Translations under genes and position numbers: made by a program
The notes under the pieces: generated by a model
The model's database searches: none
The model's input: only the letters and a program-made list of their open reading frames with translations
What the model was told of the DNA's origin: nothing
Shown here: one piece after another, positions 9,163 through 19,776 of the stretch
Position numbering within the stretch: position 1 is the first letter of the stretch
Layout of the letters: every line of letters starts with the position of its first letter
Source of the DNA: Ostreococcus mediterraneus
Lineage: Eukaryota; Chlorophyta; Mamiellophyceae; Mamiellales; Bathycoccaceae
NCBI GenBank assembly: GCA_012295225.1
Contig: WMKK01000009.1
Location: 393,909-457,908 of the forward strand
DNA: 64,000 bases
Direction of reading: 5' to 3'

Positions 9163-10312
9163 ATGGCGCGCGTGACGCTCGAGTTGCTGCGTCGACGCGC
9201 CGAACATAACGACGGGGTGCTGCACACGCTGGAGGAGGTGGCGTTGCACCAGTGCGAGCTCGAGCGTGTGGAGGTGATACAGGATGTGTGTCGGGAATTG
9301 AGGATTGCGTTGATGCAAGGAAATGAAATCTCGAAGATTGGTGCGTGATGATATCGTGTGTGCGTGAGCGTTGGAGAGAGCTGGGGATGCGCTCGCTCGC
9401 ACCCGCCAACGTGACTTTGGACTAACCACCGCGAGCGCAGAAAACGTACGCAGGCTCAAGAATCTCGAATACCTGAATTTAGCGATGAATAAGATAACGA
9501 TGATTGAAAACCTTGAAGGATGTGAGTCGCTAGTCAAACTTGATCTCACGATGAATGAGATTGCGATGCGTGGATTGTTGAACGTTTCAACGCTCGCGGT
9601 CAACGTGCACCTGCGGGAATTGTTTCTCATGGGTAATCCGTGCGCCGATGCCGCTGAAGATTATCGATCGTTTGTAATTATGAGCGTGCCGCAAATCACT
9701 CACCTTGATGGATCGGTGATTACCCCTTTGGAACGCATCATTGCTCGACAGAATTATACGCGCGTAGTGCGAGAGTTTGAGATCGTTGCCGCAAACGAAG
9801 ACGTAAAGCAGACAACAATCGACACTACTAGTGCGAGTGATGTTTCAGTCACGCCTGACATACATCACAATAATCACGCAGTAGTGCACTCAAATGCGTT
9901 CGACACGCTACCGGACGATTTTGCCGACGTCAAGCAGAAAAATCAAGGTGACTTTGTCTTTACGCTCACCGAATCCGAAGACGAATCCGCGCTCGAGCTT
10001 GAAGTGCGCCTCAACACATTTATTGACACGTCATTGATTCACGTCGATATTCAACCTCGAGTGGTGAGAGTGAAAATTAAAGGCGATTTATTGCAGCTGC
10101 GGCTATCACATGAGGTAGCCACAGATGCGAGCGTCGCTTCGCGCTCAAAATCAACCGGCAAACTTTTGATTACTATGCCTAAACTAAACTGGCACGTGAA
10201 ACCACGACTCAAAGGTTCACGTAAAACTAGCGCCAACCCATGCGATCCAGTCGCAAATGTGTCGTACTGCAGTAATGACACAGCTGCCGAAGAGCCACCA
10301 GACGTGATGTAA
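9163..10312 (+). CDS. DNAAF11: Dynein axonemal assembly factor 11 (LRRC6), two exons
   Basis: Exons 9163-9340 and 9441-10312; the 100-base intron starts GTGCGT, ends GCAG and has a CTAAC branch site at 9422-9426. Splicing is in frame and gives 349 aa. Residues 1-60 (ELLRRRAEHNDGVLHTLEEV) and the LRR block (LKNLEYLNLAMNKI; VHLRELFLMGNPCADAAEDY) follow animal LRRC6 closely. The C-terminus (~270-335; TFIDTSLIHVDIQPRVVRVK) is the CS-like domain typical of the family. The lysine-rich middle of the animal protein (466 aa) is shortened. DNAAF11 helps preassemble ciliary dynein arms in the cytoplasm, which is odd if this alga lacks flagella. Confidence 0.87.
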
Positions 10313-10329
10313 TTCGTGATGTAATTCGT

Positions 10330-11022
10330 TCATCTAGGAATGACGCTTCCTTTGTCGTCGTCGGCGGCGGCATCCGTCTCAGACTCAAAAGAACCCAAGG
10401 GAACTATTCTCGATCGGTACGTGTCGTTGACAAGCTCGCCAAATCCCGCGTAAAACGCAATGATTGCTGTCATGATGCCCCAAATTGCGCTCGCAAACTG
10501 CGTCTTTTCGCTTTGCGGATTTTTGCTCGCTCCGATGAGCAAAAACAATATGGTGAGGAACGCAAAGAGCGTCATTAGCGCGGCATTCGATCGAAAAGAA
10601 CAAATGAAAAGTGCAGCCGTGAGTACAGCCCACATGATCAAAATGGATTGTTCGGCGATATTGTCGCGCGCGACAATTTCCGAGTAGACCAATGCTTCGT
10701 AAACGCCGAATGAAAGCCAGAAACCACCATAACTGCTGAACGCCACCGCGGGGAATTGCTTGCCTTGCGTTGCGGAAATCACACCAGCGATGAGTTGCAC
10801 CAATCCTCCGAGACCAAACGCGAATCCGATGACAATTCCAGTCGCACTTTGCGCCGATGTGCCGACGCGCAAATGTCCAATCTGCAAGAGGGCAGTTGTC
10901 AACGCGAAGGCCCACAATCCGAGCGGACCAACGTTGGCTTGTGCGCGGTTACTCTTCTCCGCGTTTGCTCGTTCGAGCGCTTCTAGGCGACGTTCAATGT
11001 TTGCTAAATTTGGCGCGTTCAT
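10330..11022 (-). CDS. GPR1/FUN34/SatP family membrane protein (acetate transporter-like)
   Basis: 230 aa from the ATG at 11022; a frame extension to 11082 exists but the family begins after it. About six hydrophobic helices are visible from residue ~30 to 210. The first carries PLGLWAFALTTALLQ, equivalent to the family N-P-x-P-L-G-L signature but with VGPLGL here, and the glycine-rich second helix is FAFGLGGLVQLIAG. Fungal Gpr1/Ady2 and bacterial SatP move acetate or succinate with protons, so acetate uptake or export is the best guess. Acetyl-CoA synthetase lies 14 kb away in the same window; no functional link is shown. Its stop codon is 17 bases from the convergent DNAAF11 stop. Confidence 0.85.
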   Translation of the reverse strand: MNAPNLANIERRLEALERANAEKSNRAQANVGPLGLWAFALTTALLQIGHLRVGTSAQSATGIVIGFAFGLGGLVQLIAGVISATQGKQFPAVAFSSYGGFWLSFGVYEALVYSEIVARDNIAEQSILIMWAVLTAALFICSFRSNAALMTLFAFLTILFLLIGASKNPQSEKTQFASAIWGIMTAIIAFYAGFGELVNDTYRSRIVPLGSFESETDAAADDDKGSVIPR

Positions 11023-11116
11023 GGTACGAGAAGGCGCGTAAAATGGCGTCAATGAATGACGCGAGCGCGTAGGCTTTTGCAAAGAAATCTGTGTGTTTTA
11101 CATGCGGCAAAAAAGT

Positions 11117-12103
11117 CTATTCAGGCTCTTCTAACTCGCTGAGTAACTTGAGCAGCATGCCGCGCTCTTGTTGGAATGCCTCGTCTTCTCGATCGGTTTG
11201 GAATTCCTCGAGATAGGTGATGAGTTTGGCTTTGTTCTTGGACAAAATCATGCCCACCGATGCCGGCTTGTTGGGATTCGCGACAAAGACTTTGAAGATG
11301 TGAAACGCTTCGAATTGAATCGATTTTGATTCATCACGAAGCAAGTTCATCATCAAACACAAATTCTCTACTTCACCCACGTACTTGAGCATGACGTTGA
11401 CGTTGGCGCTGTCTAAAAGAATTTCTCCCAGGAGCTTTAGCGACTGGCGCCGCGTGACGTAGTTGCCCTTTTCCAACAGTTCAGTGTACTTTTTGATAAA
11501 CTGATCATAGTTGGCACTCAAGAATTCACTAGCGATATCCTTGTGACGCGTCAGCGCCTCACGAAACGTCGCGCTTGCGTCGCTCGCAATTTCAAACGTT
11601 TGCAACTGCATATAGTCAAACATTTTCCAGAAGCACTCGCTGTGCAAAATCTTGCGCACCAACGTCTCGTGACGGCACATATCGCGTAACATCGCACCGA
11701 ACGTCAACGCCACATCAGGATTTTCATATCCACACGCAATTGCTTGCAAAATTTGCGGATTTTCGCTCAATTCTTCAGCAACAATGTCGTGTCCATTCAC
11801 CGGCGTACGAACGATGCAGTTGAACACTGCCGCGGCGTCCTTGCGAGTTTCAAACGGCAAGTACGGTAAATGCGACACAATCTGTCCAATCAATCCAACC
11901 TTATTCGCCTCCTTAACCAACGTCTGCACTGCCGCCTCCGTTGCGTTCGGGCCTTCCCCAAGCAACGCCGAGCGCATCTCCCCGAAATACTTGGTGCAGC
12001 TCTCCTCATCCTTCGTGCTCGACCTATCCACCCGTAACCGCTCAAGCGCCGCGTGGCACTTATTCACGATTTCCTCCGGCGTGCGTATCTTCTTTCCAAA
12101 CAT
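11117..12103 (-). CDS. MO25/CAB39-like scaffold protein
   Basis: 328 aa from the ATG at 12103 (MFGKKIRTPEEIV), the conserved family start; an in-frame ATG seven codons earlier is less likely. MO25 is an all-helical repeat protein that clamps and activates STE20-type kinases (LKB1-STRAD in animals, Kic1 in yeast) for polarity and division. Typical signatures are YFGEMRSALLGEG, the central FDYMQLQTFEIASDASATF, LTRHKDIASEFLSANYDQF, and YVTRRQSLKLLGEILLDSAN followed by FEAFHIFKVFVANPNKP near the C-terminus. Full length and uninterrupted. Confidence 0.94.
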   Translation of the reverse strand: MFGKKIRTPEEIVNKCHAALERLRVDRSSTKDEESCTKYFGEMRSALLGEGPNATEAAVQTLVKEANKVGLIGQIVSHLPYLPFETRKDAAAVFNCIVRTPVNGHDIVAEELSENPQILQAIACGYENPDVALTFGAMLRDMCRHETLVRKILHSECFWKMFDYMQLQTFEIASDASATFREALTRHKDIASEFLSANYDQFIKKYTELLEKGNYVTRRQSLKLLGEILLDSANVNVMLKYVGEVENLCLMMNLLRDESKSIQFEAFHIFKVFVANPNKPASVGMILSKNKAKLITYLEEFQTDREDEAFQQERGMLLKLLSELEEPE

Positions 12104-12457
12104 CTTTGCGTGCTCGGCGTTCAATCACGAAACGATTGCTCCCCGACTCGGTTGTTTTCAAACAACCCCACGCAACTTACGCGTGCGAACGACGCGCGAG
12201 CGATCGACACAGACGCACGAACGACGGCGCTCGACGATCGACTGTCGACTGTCGACGATTGACGACCGTCGATCGACGGCGCGCGTGAGCTCGACCGCGT
12301 GCGGCGGCGAACTGCCGGTCGCGACGTCTCGGGGTGCCGAGGCTTTAGAAATGTTCTCCACCAGTTGGCGTGGTCATGATTGGTCGATGAGTCCCCTACC
12401 CGACGAAGACGAGAGGAATAAAAACTCTCCCACGCGCCACTGTGACGCGCCGCGACG
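12104..12457. promoter_or_regulatory. Divergent promoter region, MO25 / DUF3181-like gene
   Basis: 354 bases between head-to-head start codons. It holds a cluster of GTCGA palindromic units around 12205-12285 and one arm of an inverted repeat at 12372-12395 that includes an ATTGG (CCAAT-box) core. No gene is supported here. Confidence 0.55.
12372..12395 (+). repeat. Left arm of inverted repeat with CCAAT-type core
   Basis: Reads GGTCATGATTGGTCG, two bases, then GAGTCCC. The same sequence in reverse orientation is at 13223-13245, with one base in the spacer. This arm is 62 bases upstream of the DUF3181-like start codon, where a promoter element would sit. Confidence 0.8.
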
Positions 12458-13042
12458 ATGATGCGCGCGACGACGCGATTCCCCGCGACCAAAACCTCAG
12501 CGACCGCACAAGATGGTTCTTCCGCACCGTCATCGTCGTCATCGACGTCCGCCGCGCTGTGCCGCGCGCGCGAAGCGAGCGCGAAACAACGCGCGGCGTT
12601 TCAATCCTACACCGCGTCATCCATGATGCCGCGACGCGCGAGAGCGTCTTCAGCCATCGTCCCTCGCGCCGCACCGAAAGATTTAAACGTATTCGTTGAA
12701 TCATTTTTCGATCTCGCCAACACCGTCGCGGGCGGGCGCGATGCGGGCGGGTTTAATCGCCTGAGCGATCGCATCGGCGAGGATGTCTACGTCCAAGTGC
12801 ACGAGTGGCGATTGTACACGCGGGACATGAAGTTTGCTGATGGTTTAGCCAAAGTATTCGCGGTAAAACTCGCGGCGAATGGGAATAAATTCTCAGATGA
12901 TGTTTTAAACGACGTGTTGGATACGGTGCGCGTGCCCATGGGTGGGGGGAAATCCGACGCCAAGCTTCGCGACTTGTGTCCGAGCGCGTCGGTCAACGCG
13001 TTGAGAAACATCTTACAAGACTACGTCGACGATCGCTTGTGA
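12458..13042 (+). CDS. Plastid DUF3181-like protein of cyanobacterial type
   Basis: 194 aa from the ATG at 12458. Residues 1-~70 are Ser/Ala/Arg-rich and read as a plastid transit peptide. The mature part (~75-194) resembles the small cyanobacterial DUF3181 proteins: IGEDVYVQVHEWRLYTRDMK matches their opening and VRVPMGGGKSDAKLRDLCPS their glycine-rich centre. That family has no established biochemical role. A cyanobacterial-type protein with a transit peptide suggests endosymbiotic gene transfer. Its promoter and the next promoter carry the two arms of an inverted repeat. Confidence 0.72.
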   Translation: MMRATTRFPATKTSATAQDGSSAPSSSSSTSAALCRAREASAKQRAAFQSYTASSMMPRRARASSAIVPRAAPKDLNVFVESFFDLANTVAGGRDAGGFNRLSDRIGEDVYVQVHEWRLYTRDMKFADGLAKVFAVKLAANGNKFSDDVLNDVLDTVRVPMGGGKSDAKLRDLCPSASVNALRNILQDYVDDRL

Positions 13043-15084
<2,042 letters not shown>

Positions 15085-15229
15085 ATCACGTAAATCACAC
15101 GTGCGTTGCGTAGTTTCTCTAGAGCATTTCAATATACCAATACAGATTTATTATCGAAACCTTTCTCTCATTCAGTGTCGAATCGAGCGCGCGAACGCGC
15201 CCGTCGCGCGCCTCACACCACCGTCCCGC

Positions 15230-16135
15230 ATGGATAATCTTCGACGTCGCGTGGATGAAATCGAGGCGTTGATTGCGATATTTGGTGACGAGAACATCGA
15301 AGTCGAAGATTCAGATGCGTACGCCGATGCCGTTCGCGCGCTCGACGCGAACGAGGAGGCGTGTTCAACGACGACGACGACGGTGTTTTGTATAAAGTGC
15401 ACCGTCACTGACGACGACGACGACGACGATAGACGCGCGAAAGCAAGCGCACAGTGTGTGATATCGCTCAAGCTCCCCAGTGGTTACCCCGAAGACGCAT
15501 GCTTGGACGTGGTGTCCATCATGAGCGACGACTTGAGCCGCGAGACAGTCGCCACTCTGCTCGCGGACGCGCGGAGCCGAACGGCGTCTACGCGCGGCAA
15601 TGAATGCGCGTTTGAGACGCTCACGGACATCACCGAGGCATTTAAATCACACATGGCGACTGCGAGGGCGACTGTTGAAAACCAAGCTGACGAGGAAGTC
15701 GACGAGGAATTCCATGCTATGATAAAAATTGACCACATGAATGACTCTAAAGCGTATTTGACGACGTTGAAGAAGTGGGCCGCCGCGCTCGGGCTCGGCG
15801 TGCGCGTATTTCATAAAGCACAATCGACTGGGGTCAAACGCATTGAAGGCGTTTTCGTCGCCTTGTGGGGCTCGAACGAAAGCATCAAGACTTTCTTGAC
15901 CCGTCTTAGAACCGAGTTGGTTGACGTCGACGCGCGAGGAGCGAAATGTAAAGAACGACAGTCGACTTTATTGTGCCACAGGTCGTCTAAAACCGTCAAA
16001 GTTGGCGAAAATGCGGTGGAAATGTTTGAAGGTTTTGTTGTGGAGGATCCTTATCCAGATGAAGATGCACTCGAGGCACAGCTTGCGCGATTAAATTTGT
16101 TGCACGTCGGCGATGGTAGCCAACGCTTCGTGTAA
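15230..16135 (+). CDS. RWD plus DUF1115 protein, RWDD2-like
   Basis: 301 aa from the ATG at 15230; the longer open frame upstream overlaps KARI and was rejected. Residues ~1-140 are an RWD domain (MDNLRRRVDEIEALIAIFGD; LKLPSGYPEDACLDV), interrupted by a Thr- then Asp-rich low-complexity insert. Residues ~165-301 match DUF1115 of RWDD2/C21orf6 proteins: YLTTLKKWAAALGLG, FVALWGSNESIKTFLTRLRT, and ERQSTLLC. Human RWDD2 has no firm function; RWD domains commonly bind proteins of the ubiquitin and translation-control systems. Confidence 0.85.
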   Translation: MDNLRRRVDEIEALIAIFGDENIEVEDSDAYADAVRALDANEEACSTTTTTVFCIKCTVTDDDDDDDRRAKASAQCVISLKLPSGYPEDACLDVVSIMSDDLSRETVATLLADARSRTASTRGNECAFETLTDITEAFKSHMATARATVENQADEEVDEEFHAMIKIDHMNDSKAYLTTLKKWAAALGLGVRVFHKAQSTGVKRIEGVFVALWGSNESIKTFLTRLRTELVDVDARGAKCKERQSTLLCHRSSKTVKVGENAVEMFEGFVVEDPYPDEDALEAQLARLNLLHVGDGSQRFV

Positions 16136-16181
16136 ACTATTGTAAAACTACTGTACTATTCGTCTTTCAGCGACAGAACGC

Positions 16182-16596
16182 CTACGCGCCGCTATGTAAT
16201 CCTAAATCCCTCCACGTGTTCTCATCCGAGGTCCCATCCGCGGTTTCTACGGCGATCCATGGGTGTCCGTTAGTCTCAACCTCGCGCGCGCGCTTTTCAA
16301 ACGCGAATCCAAACACACACCGCACGCACGCACCGTTCGCATCATCCGCATCATCCGCGGGAGGCACCATACCAGGACCAAGTTGCACATCTACACCGCG
16401 CGAACCCCATCGAACACCGTCAGTACCTCAACGCGCGAGCGCGAGCGCAACGGTTGCGTGAAGAATCAAAAAACAGCTCGCGCGCGCACGCACCGTCATC
16501 GGGCAACACATCCCGCGCCCACTCGTCATCGACGATATCAATCACGCGGTAATCACGCACGGCGTCGTACGCGTCATCGCTCCGCGTCGATGACAT
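16182..16596 (-). CDS. APC13: Anaphase-promoting complex subunit 13, three exons
   Basis: Reconstructed by hand. Exons on the minus strand: 16596-16494, 16390-16334 and 16246-16182 (103+57+65 = 225 bases, 74 aa plus stop). Both introns (103 and 87 bases) begin GTGCGT, end TAG and contain CTGAC or CTAAC. The product reads RVIDIVDDEWARDVLPDDDV in the first half and ENTWRDLGL near the end, matching the plant APC13/BONSAI pattern (DIVDEEW-RDTLPDDDL and ETWRDLAL) at the right length. APC13 stabilises TPR subunits of the APC/C ubiquitin ligase. The second intron is a multiple of three with no stop, so a retained form of 103 aa is possible. Divergent from the carrier at 16790. Confidence 0.85.
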
Positions 16597-16789
16597 CGCG
16601 GCGCGCGAGTGACGCCCCAGCGGCGCGCGCGTCCAAGTGTCCCGGGACGGCGATGTGGAGTACATATGGGTAAACAGTGTGAATCCCCATCCGTCGGTTC
16701 ACAGGGAGCCTCATCATTATCCACAACGTGGTGCCATTCGCGTCGCTCGTCGGCACACCGCGACTCGCGCGCGCGCCCCGTCGCAAGCG

Positions 16790-17854
16790 ATGACGGCGAA
16801 CACTCGCGATGCGCCCGTGCCGAATGCGTTCGATGCCGTGTACGCGTCGTGCGCGCGACGCGCGTTCGGGCCGATGACGATGGGTGGATTAGCGCACAGG
16901 GGTGCGACGACGCCCTCGGCGACGGCGACGGGGGGCGCGATGACGACGTTCGCGGCGTCGAGCGCGAATGAAGCTTCGGCTGGGGTGAAATTTGCAAAGG
17001 ATGTGTTTGCGGGCACGTGTGGGGGGATTACGGTGACGTTGCTCGGGCATCCATTCGACACGGTGAAGGTGCTGTTGCAGACGCAGAGTGCGAAGAATCC
17101 AGTGTACTCGGGCGCGGTGGATGCGGCGTCGAAGGTGATTAAATCTGAGGGCGTGGCGGGGTTATATCGTGGTGTGCAATCGCCTCTCGCGGGGCAGATG
17201 TTTTTCAGGGCGACGTTGTTCTTTGCGTATGCGAGAGCAAAGGAATTTGTGGGGGTGTCGCCGGATGACCCGTTGAGCTATTGCAAAGCGGGCGGCTTGG
17301 CTTGGTTGGCGGGCACGTTTTTTGAGTCTCCGATTGATTTGTACAAGTCGCAATGGCAGTGTCAATTAATTAAGACCAAGGCGGACCCGAATTACAAGTC
17401 GCCGTACGCCAGCGTGGGGGATGTAGTGAAGGAGTCGTGGAAGCACAACGGCATTCGCGGGCCGTACCAAGCGTTTAGCGCCACGCTCGCGAGAAACTTG
17501 CCCGCTGGCGCGGTGTACTTTGGTGTGTTTGAGAACACCAAAAATGCATTTGCGGCGCGCAATGAAGACGGTAAGGCGACCAACTTACAAATCATCGCTT
17601 CTGGTGGTATTGGTGGGTTCTTCTACTGGTCTTTGTTCTACCCAATCGATGTCATCAAGTCGGCGTTGATGACGGATTCCGTGGTCCCGGCGCAACGCAA
17701 GTACAGCGGCTTCATGGACGCCGCTGGCAAATTATACGCTGGTGGTGGTGTGCGCGCGTTCTACCGCGGTCTCGTACCGTGCTTGTTGCGCGCGTCACCC
17801 GCCAACGCCGGGATGTTATTTTGCGTCGACTTTGTGCGACGCGCCATCGACTAG
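16790..17854 (+). CDS. Mitochondrial carrier family protein (SLC25)
   Basis: 354 aa from the ATG at 16790. Residues 1-~62 are an N-terminal extension before the carrier fold. Three tandem repeats carry the carrier signatures HPFDTVKVLLQT, SPIDLYKSQWQ and YPIDVIKSALM, with six predicted membrane helices. Spacing and motifs resemble the carnitine/acylcarnitine and basic amino-acid branch, but substrate cannot be assigned from sequence. The second repeat signature ends in an unusual KSQWQCQ. It shares a ~190-base upstream region with the divergent APC13 gene. Confidence 0.9.
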   Translation: MTANTRDAPVPNAFDAVYASCARRAFGPMTMGGLAHRGATTPSATATGGAMTTFAASSANEASAGVKFAKDVFAGTCGGITVTLLGHPFDTVKVLLQTQSAKNPVYSGAVDAASKVIKSEGVAGLYRGVQSPLAGQMFFRATLFFAYARAKEFVGVSPDDPLSYCKAGGLAWLAGTFFESPIDLYKSQWQCQLIKTKADPNYKSPYASVGDVVKESWKHNGIRGPYQAFSATLARNLPAGAVYFGVFENTKNAFAARNEDGKATNLQIIASGGIGGFFYWSLFYPIDVIKSALMTDSVVPAQRKYSGFMDAAGKLYAGGGVRAFYRGLVPCLLRASPANAGMLFCVDFVRRAID

Positions 17855-17918
17855 TTTTAATCCTAGGAATCGTAATAATACTATTCATTCATAATAACAA
17901 CATTTACAACTCAAGCGT

Positions 17919-18482
17919 CTACAACTCAAGCTCGCGCGAGGCGACGACTACACCATCGCCGTCGGCGTAGACAAAGTCACCCGGATTGAAAGTTACGTTT
18001 GCGAAACTCACGGGAACATCCCTTTCACCCTTATCGCGCTTACTACTCTTCAGTGGATGCGTCCCGATAGCCTTGACACCAATATCCATTTTAGCTATAT
18101 CTTCGCTGTCGCGCACCATGCCATTAATGATGATCCCAGCCCATCCATTCGCCGCCGCCATCTCCGCGAGATTATCCCCAAGTAAAGCGCACCGCGCGCT
18201 CGCGCCTCCATCCACTACCAACACACGCCCGCGTCCGCTTTCTTCGAGTGCCGCGCGTACAAGTGGATTATTTTCAAAGCACAAGATCGTACTCACAGCC
18301 CCGCAGAAACGGCGCCGTCCGCCAAAATCTTTAAAATAATTCGCCGCGGCGACGTGAACGCTCCGCGTCGTCATTACGTCGACGTTTTCCGGGTGGTGCA
18401 CATCGCACACATCCGCCGTACCGAACCGCCCGGCGTTCGGCGGTGGTAACCCAGTCGTCGGTGTCGTATTCACCGTCGCCAT
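17919..18482 (-). CDS. RraA-like protein / class II aldolase fold
   Basis: 187 aa from the ATG at 18482. The frame is open to 18599, with other ATGs that would add up to 39 Arg/Ala-rich residues, perhaps an organelle presequence (226 aa in all). The core matches RraA/MenG-like proteins: RFGTADVCD near the start, LVVDGGASARCALLGDNLA, and WAGIIINGMVRDSEDI with the conserved Arg-Asp. Bacterial RraA binds and inhibits RNase E; relatives with the same Asp and Arg-Asp pattern are 4-hydroxy-4-methyl-2-oxoglutarate / oxaloacetate aldolases, a role also reported for plant homologues. I cannot choose between them. Confidence 0.87.
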   Translation of the reverse strand: MATVNTTPTTGLPPPNAGRFGTADVCDVHHPENVDVMTTRSVHVAAANYFKDFGGRRRFCGAVSTILCFENNPLVRAALEESGRGRVLVVDGGASARCALLGDNLAEMAAANGWAGIIINGMVRDSEDIAKMDIGVKAIGTHPLKSSKRDKGERDVPVSFANVTFNPGDFVYADGDGVVVASRELEL

Positions 18483-18879
18483 CGCGCGCACCGCGCGTGA
18501 TACCCCCGCGAGTTGCCTCGCTTTTGCCAACCGCATCAGTGTCGTCACACAACCAACTCGCGATATTTCACGCACGACACGCGCGCGAGATAGCGACACA
18601 GAGACCTAATCGCGCGCGTGCGGTCGAGAACGCCTCGCTATACACGTGCCTGCCCCGCTCGAGCACCGGGTCGCGCGCGCGCGTCGACGAATGCGGCACC
18701 CCGACAAATCCAAAAGCCACTGAAAAAGCAACCAACCAACCTCACTGCGCGCCGCCTGCTCACCGCCGACGCGCCGCGCATCGCGCACGACACCGTCGCA
18801 CGACGCGCCGGTCGCGTAGACGACGATATATCGGTGCGTGGGTGGCGACCGTGAGGGCGACGCGTGACGCCGCGCGACG
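18483..18879. promoter_or_regulatory. Divergent upstream region, RraA-like / RWDD1-like
   Basis: 397 bases between the chosen starts. The first ~117 bases may encode an N-terminal extension of the RraA-like protein. The remainder shows no supported gene or clear motif. Confidence 0.45.
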
Positions 18880-19659
18880 ATGACGCCCGAAGAATGCGCC
18901 GAAGAGCAAGCCATGGAGATTGAAGCCCTGTCATCCATCTTAATGGACGACATGCGCGCGCTTCCGGAAGACAGCGGTGATGGCATCGCACACGCATCGA
19001 CAGCGTGTTGGTGTATAGAAATTAGCGCCTATGGCGATAATGACACGATTCCTGACGACGACGAGGGTGGGGATGACGCGGTGTTGGGGTTGGTGTTTGC
19101 GCACTCGGCGGGGTACCCGGAGGAAGCGCCGCTCGTGAAATGTCGAAGCGTACGCGGGTTACGTGACGGGGAATTATTAGAAATTCAATCTCGCGTGCAA
19201 GAACAGTGTGAGAACTCTCTTGGACAGGCGATGATATTTGATTTAGTGCAGACGTGTAAGGAATGGATGCGCGCGAGAGTGGGCGCGTCGGATGCGTGCG
19301 ACGAAGAAACCGAAGACGAGCTCAAGGCGCGTTTGGAAGCCGAAGCCGAGGAGCGCTTGCGTCAGATGCGATTAGTCGGTACACCGGTCACAGAAGAGTC
19401 ATTCAAGTCGTGGGAGAGGTCGTTTATGCGAGAAATGCGCATTGTACTCCCTACAGACGACGACGCAAACGACGCGAACACCGACGGTAGAATGACTGGG
19501 AAACGATACTTTGCGACGAGAACCGCCGCGCATGACGACGACGGCGACGGCGACGGCGATGACGAAGAATTCATTCAATCCGACGGCGACGGTGAGTCGT
19601 TTTCCGGCGCTTCAACCACCGACGACGAGGACGACGACGACGACGACGAAACCGCGTAG
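18880..19659 (+). CDS. RWDD1/GIR2-like RWD-domain protein
   Basis: 259 aa. Residues ~1-130 are an RWD domain (EEQAMEIEALSSILMDDM; AGYPEEAPLVKC; MIFDLVQTCKEWM), with an acidic insert at ~55-65. After it come a short charged helix (ELKARLEAEAEERLRQM) and GTPVTEESFKSWERSFMREM, the DFRP-type C-terminal signature of RWDD1/Gir2. Gir2 binds the GTPase Rbg2 (DRG2-like) and Gcn1 in translation control in yeast. The extreme C-terminus is an Asp/Glu-rich tail. Full-length for the family. Confidence 0.88.
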   Translation: MTPEECAEEQAMEIEALSSILMDDMRALPEDSGDGIAHASTACWCIEISAYGDNDTIPDDDEGGDDAVLGLVFAHSAGYPEEAPLVKCRSVRGLRDGELLEIQSRVQEQCENSLGQAMIFDLVQTCKEWMRARVGASDACDEETEDELKARLEAEAEERLRQMRLVGTPVTEESFKSWERSFMREMRIVLPTDDDANDANTDGRMTGKRYFATRTAAHDDDGDGDGDDEEFIQSDGDGESFSGASTTDDEDDDDDDETA

Positions 19660-19776
19660 CCATCATAGCGAAAGAAAAATGTTATCCATCGTAGCTCTCA
19701 CCTCATTGTTTGTCCAACCTTTTCTGTCTCTTTCGAAAACTCGAACAATGTCTGCCGCCTGACACGACCAAGCGCG

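Noticed and set aside
18880-19659. RWDD1-like and RWDD2-like genes as a tandem duplication
   Set aside because: Both have RWD domains but their C-terminal domains differ, and three genes lie between them.
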